64,000 nucleotides of DNA from Euryodendron excelsum (Eukaryota > Streptophyta > Magnoliopsida > Ericales > Pentaphylacaceae), in assembly GCA_033060915.1 (NCBI GenBank), contig CM065378.1:18218001-18282000 (forward strand), in the 5' to 3' direction. Shown in pieces: positions 58,221 through 64,000 of this stretch. Under the pieces are notes generated by a model. It was given only the letters and a program-made list of their open reading frames with translations. It was not told where the DNA came from and searched no databases. Each line of letters starts with the position of its first letter. Position 1 is the stretch's first letter. The position numbers were made by a program, and so were the translations under genes.

Positions 58221-58625
58221 TCCACTCCAATGTAGTGGCGACAACATGTATCAACCGAAGTTAGAGGATGGGTTAATAGTTATATAGTACGAATGAATTT
58301 GTGGTCAGAAATAATGGGTGGAGGACCGGGTGTCCCCGGAGGAGAGTTCAGTGGAGACATTGATTAGAAATTTGTTTTTATGTATTGTTGAATTTACCAC
58401 TGTATTAATATGTTAAAAGTTATTATTTTTTGTATGTGTTTTTATGACAAATCAAACTAGTAAAAAATACATTTTTAATTTCCAATGATAGTCTCAAGAA
58501 ACAATCTAAATTATTTTACTTAATTATTTTTTAAAAAAATTATATTAATTAGTTTTGCATTAAAATTTATAAATAGAGAGAAATTTAAAAAAATTTGATC
58601 AAAATTTCTTTCTTTTATAAAAACT

Positions 58626-58890
58626 GAGAGGTAGGAGTAAAAGAAATTATAAAATTTAATCATAAAAATTATATTTATATAAAAACCAGGAGGTGAGAGT
58701 AAAAAAAAAAATTTAAAAATTTTGATTAAATTTTTTTTAATAAAAAATTGGAAGGTGGGAGTAAAAAAAATTATAAAATTTGATCATAACAATTTTATTT
58801 ATATAAAAATCCAGTAGGTGAGAGTAAAAAGAAATTAAAAAATTTTGATCAAAAATTTTTTAATTAAAATTTGAGAGGTGGGAGTAAAAA
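58626..58890. repeat. Five tandem units of about 62 bp with alternating variants
   Basis: The anchor AGGTRRGAGTAAAA occurs at 58629, 58691, 58753, 58816 and 58876 (spacings 62, 62, 63, 60). Odd units carry GGTRGGAGTAAAA and even units GGTGAGAGTAAAA with ATATAAAAAYC before, a dimeric higher-order pattern. Confidence 0.8.
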
Positions 58891-61020
58891 AAAAACTATT
58901 ATCAAAACAATTGAAATTAATGATAATCTTAAAATAAAAGAGTAAGACTATGGGCAAAATAAAAAAATCAAAAAAATTTAATGGCATCCTGGGTGAGATT
59001 CGGGGGGGGGCATTTAATGAGAGTAGAGTTTTTCACTATATGCTTTTAACTGTTGGATTTCAAGGCACCTGCAGCTTCTGCTTGCATGATGTATCTCATA
59101 TGTGCTTAGATCATTTGTGGCTTTTAATCATTTCTATTTTTCTGCTTCTTAGATCACGTGTGGCTCTTTTTGGTAAGTAGCTTTTGGTTTGTGGTAAACG
59201 CTCTGATTTATGTAAACTCACACAAATTGAATTTTTCACTATAAAATCTCCTGGCCATGCAGGTGTTAGTTTACCATGATCTATTGGGAATGCTGCAACA
59301 CACGTGTCAAAGATAATTCCATTGACACTACTCTGGCTTACCGATCTTACATTCCTATATGCGAAATTAAAGTCTTGAAATAGGGACTCCTCGACTTTTT
59401 GCAGGAAACGCCAAAGTCCTGTATAGTATAGGCCTATTAGCAACAACTATAACCATCTATTTGAAGTCTTCCCAGAGTCCCTGTGATTAGTTCAGAATGC
59501 GCACGCGCGCGCACAAACATTTCCTCATTGCTACATGCGAATTTCATGAACAAATACTCTGTTTCGTGTAATTCTTGGACCTGCAATGCAGTATTTAGAA
59601 AATTGTAATCATATTTTTACAATAATTTTTGTATGTTTTTTTCATACGTATGTGCAGATGATGTAAACTGTGGGTCTAGAGAGATAAAAATTACCATAGT
59701 ATCAACATAGGCAGTAGGGTTGCATAGAGGTGAAAAACAGAGCTGGCTGTGAACAGAGAGAGAATGACAGGGTTACTCTAATGATACTTTGGCATGGTTT
59801 GCTTTGCTTCCCCTCTTCTACTCTCTCTCTCTTTTTTTGCTTACTCTTGGGGTAGCAAACTTTATTTATAGGCATACTTGACGTATATCTGAATGACACG
59901 TGACCACTAAGACCATGTGCTCAAGATTCTCTCTACTAGTCAAGCTGAGGTGGAGGGAATCTCCTTGAGCCCAAGGGACTCGAGATCCTTTGTGGTCGAG
60001 GTGATGTCCCTCATCTCAACGATCCTCTATCCTTAGCCACCAATCCACGCGATACCTCTGTCCCGCTGTGATGAATGTCCCAAGTCTTGCCATCTAACTT
60101 GGGTTCCCTTATGCTCAAGAGTATACCTAAAAGCACTGCTGTTTTGAGGCAAGGCTTTATATTGCCTACAGTATGAAACTAACTATTGTTGTCTGACCAC
60201 AAGAAATTTTCACTTTCCATATGCAAATGGGTTTAAATGAAACAAATATCACATCACAAGCAATTTAGAACAAATTACTTTAGATGAAGATAAAAGAACT
60301 AAGTTCTTTAAGATGAACAAAAAATATACAGATTTTCACCCCATCAAGAATTTAGGAACGAAACAAATGAAACTCTTCAAACGGTCATCCAACAATTGCC
60401 TTTTCTAGATGAAAGCTGTACAAAACCAACCTTGCACTAAAATTCTCTAAAAACTAACTAATCAATTTTATACAAAAGTTGTTCAACAACACATTGAGGA
60501 GGTTTAATCACGTGACATTTTTTCTTTGAAAGTCTATTTATATTATCACAAATTCAAGTTGATGATAATAAAATAGAACATGTTACAATTTTATAAAAAC
60601 TACTACTGATAACCGAATACTATCTAACCATTGAATTTTTTTTCTCATTTCAAGTAATCATGGAGACCAATCCTTAACTATGATAATGCTACATAAAAAA
60701 ACAATTTCAAATAATTATGAAGACAAATTAGTACAATAACCCTTCATAAAAAGTAATCTCAAATGTTTAAGGAAGTCAATCCTTAACTAAAATTTTTCAA
60801 GGGAAATACTTCACGTGCATCGCACGTGCCCTACCACTAGTCTAAAGAAATATACATGAAATCAGAAATCAGAAATCAAGAATCATGAACCCTTTGTCGG
60901 GTTTATGAGAAAATGTAGGAAAATTTAGGGAAAATCAAATCCATTTTCAGTTCCACTTTCTTAAGTTTCTTTATTTTCCCTACATTTTGTTAACAGCCAA
61001 CAAAAAAAAGGAGAGGGGAA

Positions 61021-61100
61021 TCAAGAAAAGCGAACCCTGGTGGGTTTGAACTCCTTCATCTTCTGCAACTTCTTGAGCTTTATCTGAAGGTTCTCTTGCT
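61021..61100 (-). pseudogene. Orphan C-terminal exon-like fragment
   Basis: After an acceptor-like TTGTCCAG, 25 codons read QENLQIKLKKLQKMKEF then KPTRVRFS and TGA. The charged, coding-like content and clean stop suggest the last exon of a gene, but no upstream exon was found to the right. Family not recognised. Confidence 0.3.
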
Positions 61101-62189
61101 CTGGACAACGATAGTGTTAGCAAATGTTTGTTTAATATGTTTTTATTTTTAAGTTGTTTACAAAATTTGAAAAAGAACACAAAAAATTATAAAATGGATA
61201 TTTTTTGTTGTTTTAAATATATTTGTAGGTTACTTTTATGCTAATAGTACCAAAATAATATTTTGAAAACAAAAAAAAAATACTCATTTTAGTATTTTTT
61301 GTTTCATTTTTTAAATTTTGTTAACAACTAAAAATAAAAAATAATTAAAAAAATACTGTTTTTTATTTTTTACTTTTTTAAAAAAAAAAAATGACTTTCC
61401 GTCATCTTTATTAACGAAAATTTGATGGAAGGACCACAATACTACTTAACTAAAAGTATAAGGGTTAAAGTGGAACAATTAAAAGTAGAGGAACCAAAGT
61501 AGAATTGTAATCAAAGTACAGGGATTATAAGTAAAATTTATCCATTTATTTATTGCTGAGATGGGGAACCTAACGGTTATATAGTTCAAATTCAAATAAA
61601 TAGTTGAGATTTGAAGAGCAGTTTGAGTTCTGGCATAACTATTTCACCGTTCATGGGGAATTATATAGTTGCCGCGTTAAATATCAAATCGTGCACATAA
61701 ACCTTTTTCAGAGTAGGTCTCTGGACACTTGTTTTTGTTCTGATTCATCGGAGAGCGAAACCGGAAAGGGAATTCAAACTATTTATCTTTATAAGAGAAG
61801 TCAAAAATTTTGACCAACTAAACTAGCTTAAATTGGTTATTCCCTAGACATTGATCTCAATTATGATCGTCAAAAGAGCATAAACTATTTTGGGTTTTGG
61901 ATTGGACTAGTTAAACCACTGTTTTTGGAATGATGGATTTTATGGGATTTAATAGAATTTAGATTTGAAAATAAAATTTGATATGCTTGGAATGGAGAGA
62001 ATTTAATAGGATTTGGTAGAGAAACAAAGTCATCTTAAAATTGTCGAATTTTATGGGAATTGAGAATATAAAAAATCTAATAACCCACATTGCCCTCATT
62101 TCTCTTTTAGAAGTTCTTTAGTCGCTAACTTAATTTAGCAGCATTATTGTTTACAAAATTATTTTTTTTTCAATACTTAATCAAACCAG

Positions 62190-62217
62190 AAGAGAGAGAG
62201 AGAGAGAGAGAGAGAGT
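62190..62217. repeat. (AG)n microsatellite
   Basis: About 28 bases of AG repeats. Confidence 0.9.
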
Positions 62218-62649
62218 TGAATCTATTCCTTTTAATTCGATTATATCAACACAAAAAAAATGAATTCCTTAAAATTTTTGATTCCACGATCCCATCCATG
62301 CGGTTTTCATTTCTGGTCCGGTACAATATTATGCATGCTTAGCTTATCACAGTAGCCCCCTTTTCTTTTCTTTTTTCCCCACATAGGGAAGGCATCTCCA
62401 AACAACTCCTATCGCTGTATCACCACATCACATTCGCAGCAAACATAAGATTTTAAACACAGAAGATTACAATTCAATCTAGTATAACATAAACAACAAC
62501 AGAGTGTGTTACAGCTAATTTAGATTTCTCCAACTGCTGATAAATTTGTATGTAAAACTTGTTGATGCTGAAATAAATAAAGTCCCCATCTGTTTAACAT
62601 TTCTTTCTTTCAAATGAAAACTTTGTCGGTATTTAATAAGGTAATCCTC

Positions 62650-63423
62650 TCAACCATTTACAACCATCTCCATGAGCAAATCATTCCAGGCGTCTATGGG
62701 CCCAGGCAAACACCAATGCAGACAGTCATAAACAATCTTAGTACTGTTATCCATCGCAGATGGATGGAAGTATCTATATAGACCTGGGTGTCCATCAGGC
62801 CTCAGTAATGAAAGCTGCATTAAATCAAGAAGTTTAAGATTCATCCCCTTTTCAGAAGCTTTAGCCGCTGCCTTCTCAAATTCCTCTAATTCAACAACAC
62901 GGAGAATTCTGTTTAACTCGTTCATCTTAAACTCACCTTCCTTGACTGGTGCTGTTCTTTGGCAACTCCCACCATTATACCATGCCCCATTCTCGTAGTG
63001 ATCCGGGGTGGATGTCCTGTAAAATATCATACCCTTGTGATTGGATGCAATGATGAAGTTGAACACATTCTGGAGGACTTTCCGATAAGCAAAATTGAAC
63101 CCAAGCTCCGTTAGGTTTCCTATAGGACAATTATGGCAGCCGAATATTGTGTTGTTCTCATAGTAGAGTGTAGTTTTGATGAACCATTTACCACTAGAAA
63201 ATATCATGTAGTCCAAGCCGCGATACTGATCAGTCCATGAGGCATCGAGTTTGTCAAGATGCAGCTCCACAGCAGATGTCGAAACACCATTGTAGTCTTC
63301 AAAAATGGCAGCTTTGGCAAGGAAAGGGGACCAAAGTACTGAGATGGTGAAGTTGTATGAAGGGAAGTGCCATCTTTTGGATCTCCATTCCTCATCATGG
63401 TAAACTTGAACAGCTTGTTCCAC
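62650..63423 (-). CDS. Trichome birefringence-like (TBL) wall polysaccharide O-acetyltransferase, last exon
   Basis: The exon starts after an acceptor (CTTCAG|GTGGAA) at 63423 and ends with TGA at 62650: 257 residues. It covers the C-terminal two thirds of a TBL/DUF231 PC-esterase domain: VYHDEEWRSKRWHFPSYNFT, LDYMIFSSGKWF, GMIFYRTSTPDHYENG and LLRPDGHPGLYRYFHP. The catalytic DxxH is present as D233-C-L-H236 in DCLHWCLPGPID (numbering within this exon). The GDS serine motif belongs to an earlier exon, which I do not find in the remaining 577 bp; it is probably outside the window. TBLs are Golgi type II membrane enzymes that acetylate xylan, mannan, xyloglucan or pectin. The sequence resembles the TBL19-26 group. 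No lesion in this exon. Confidence 0.93.
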   Translation of the reverse strand: MEQAVQVYHDEEWRSKRWHFPSYNFTISVLWSPFLAKAAIFEDYNGVSTSAVELHLDKLDASWTDQYRGLDYMIFSSGKWFIKTTLYYENNTIFGCHNCPIGNLTELGFNFAYRKVLQNVFNFIIASNHKGMIFYRTSTPDHYENGAWYNGGSCQRTAPVKEGEFKMNELNRILRVVELEEFEKAAAKASEKGMNLKLLDLMQLSLLRPDGHPGLYRYFHPSAMDNSTKIVYDCLHWCLPGPIDAWNDLLMEMVVNG

Positions 63424-64000
63424 CTGAAGCATGAATAGTTCAATTTGTTCAATTGCACATCCCTGAGAGAAAAGGGTTTAGCTTTCTGATAACACAGACA
63501 TTTATCACAAACAATATCAAGCACCTTAAAAGAATCAAGCAAAATAGTCCAACGATAAACCTAATCCAAATTATAGAGCTCCAACACAATCAACCCCAAA
63601 CGAAGCAAGTGTTGAATTGAATAGTACCAGTCTCGACTTGGGTTCTTAGCTTATATATGACAAGCTGAACTAGTCATAGAGGCACCCACTGTTACCATGT
63701 GAGAGTTGTGGCATCATAATCCTTAAGTTACAGTACATAGTGCGATAGATAGACCAAGTGCAACAAGACAATGCCAGATTGAATGTTAAGCCCACCAACA
63801 AGAAGGAATTGACAAAACCACTGTATCAATCAATAATCACATATTTCTGTTAAATGCTAGCACTCCCCACAGCAACCTTCCTACAGCTTTCATAGTCGTC
63901 AAACTTAATCATCTATGTAGAGAACTCTGGAAACCCTAAAAGAAGACACAACGAACCTAAAATGGACTCTCTTGCGTTTTATGATTCACCAATTAGATTT
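63424..64000. other. Intron or upstream sequence of the TBL gene
   Basis: No exon with the TBL GDS motif or transmembrane anchor is visible. Probably an intron continuing past the window edge. Confidence 0.5.

Larger units (their letters stand above)
59000..62649. other. Gene-poor region downstream of the TBL gene
   Basis: 59111-59446 (-) holds an open frame of 111 codons with no recognised domain. 59880-60130 is a GC-richer patch that resembles part of an LTR but has no partner in the window. 61115-61400 is AT-rich with fold-back features. Otherwise nothing supported. Confidence 0.4.

Noticed and set aside
59111..59446. 111-codon minus-strand frame
   Set aside because: No domain recognised and no supporting gene structure.
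59880..60130. Possible solo LTR
   Set aside because: Texture is LTR-like, but no terminal TG/CA pair or target duplication could be identified.
1..64000. tRNA or rRNA genes, CRISPR arrays, operons
   Set aside because: No cloverleaf-capable tRNA, rRNA segment or spaced direct-repeat array was seen; all coding evidence is eukaryotic and intron-bearing.

Overview
The window is nuclear DNA from a flowering plant, most likely a woody eudicot. The genes are sparse and contain introns with plant-type GT..AG junctions. The flanks are AT-rich and full of GA/CT and TA microsatellites, MITE-like elements, a tRNA-derived SINE and a Ty3/gypsy LTR retrotransposon. The encoded proteins (CPC/TRY-type R3 MYB, group III WRKY, type I MADS, SEH1, UGT72B, GAT1, 3xHMG-box, TBL) all belong to plant families. 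Species cannot be fixed from sequence alone. I see no prokaryotic or organellar features.

Layout from left to right. At 172-465 (-) lies the first exon of a small Lys/His-rich protein that runs off the left edge. A complete CPC/TRY-like R3-MYB gene (3578-6060, +) follows. Then comes a direct tandem duplication (6991-9762 and 9763-12745). Its first copy ends inside WRKY exon 1, leaving a truncated chimeric exon at 9617, and its second copy runs into an intact group III WRKY gene (12600-13885, +). An intronless M-alpha MADS gene (15012-15491, -) and an eight-exon SEH1 nucleoporin gene (16789-22690, -) come next. A long repeat-rich spacer leads to an intronless UGT72B-type glucosyltransferase (26995-28419, -). 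Another spacer leads to a 172-aa plant protein of unknown function (32532-33050, -), then a SINE with an 18-bp target-site duplication, then a seven-exon GABA transporter GAT1 gene (35819-42337, -). Intron 4 of GAT1 is swollen by repetitive, LTR-like sequence.

From 43773 to about 54850 (-) there is a decayed 3xHMG-box gene. It is cut in two by a 9.9-kb Tat-lineage Ty3/gypsy element (44422-54339, coding strand -) with 576/584-bp LTRs and a CTGGT target duplication. Between its integrase and 3' LTR the element carries a spliced accessory gene on the opposite strand and an array of about 60-bp repeats, each with a near-palindrome centred on CACGTG. Just beyond lies an ANKRD13-type gene fragment (+). 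The last 9 kb is AT-rich and repetitive, and ends with the final exon of a trichome-birefringence-like acetyltransferase gene (62650-63423, -).

The genes do not form an operon or an obvious cluster. They are independent plant loci: epidermal patterning, stress transcription, nuclear pore, phenolic glucosylation, GABA import and wall O-acetylation. The most informative features are structural: the WRKY duplication with a MITE present in only one copy, and the nested retrotransposon with its antisense gene. Exon boundaries were derived by reading splice sites and checking phase by hand. Family names rest on recognition of the protein, not on a database search.
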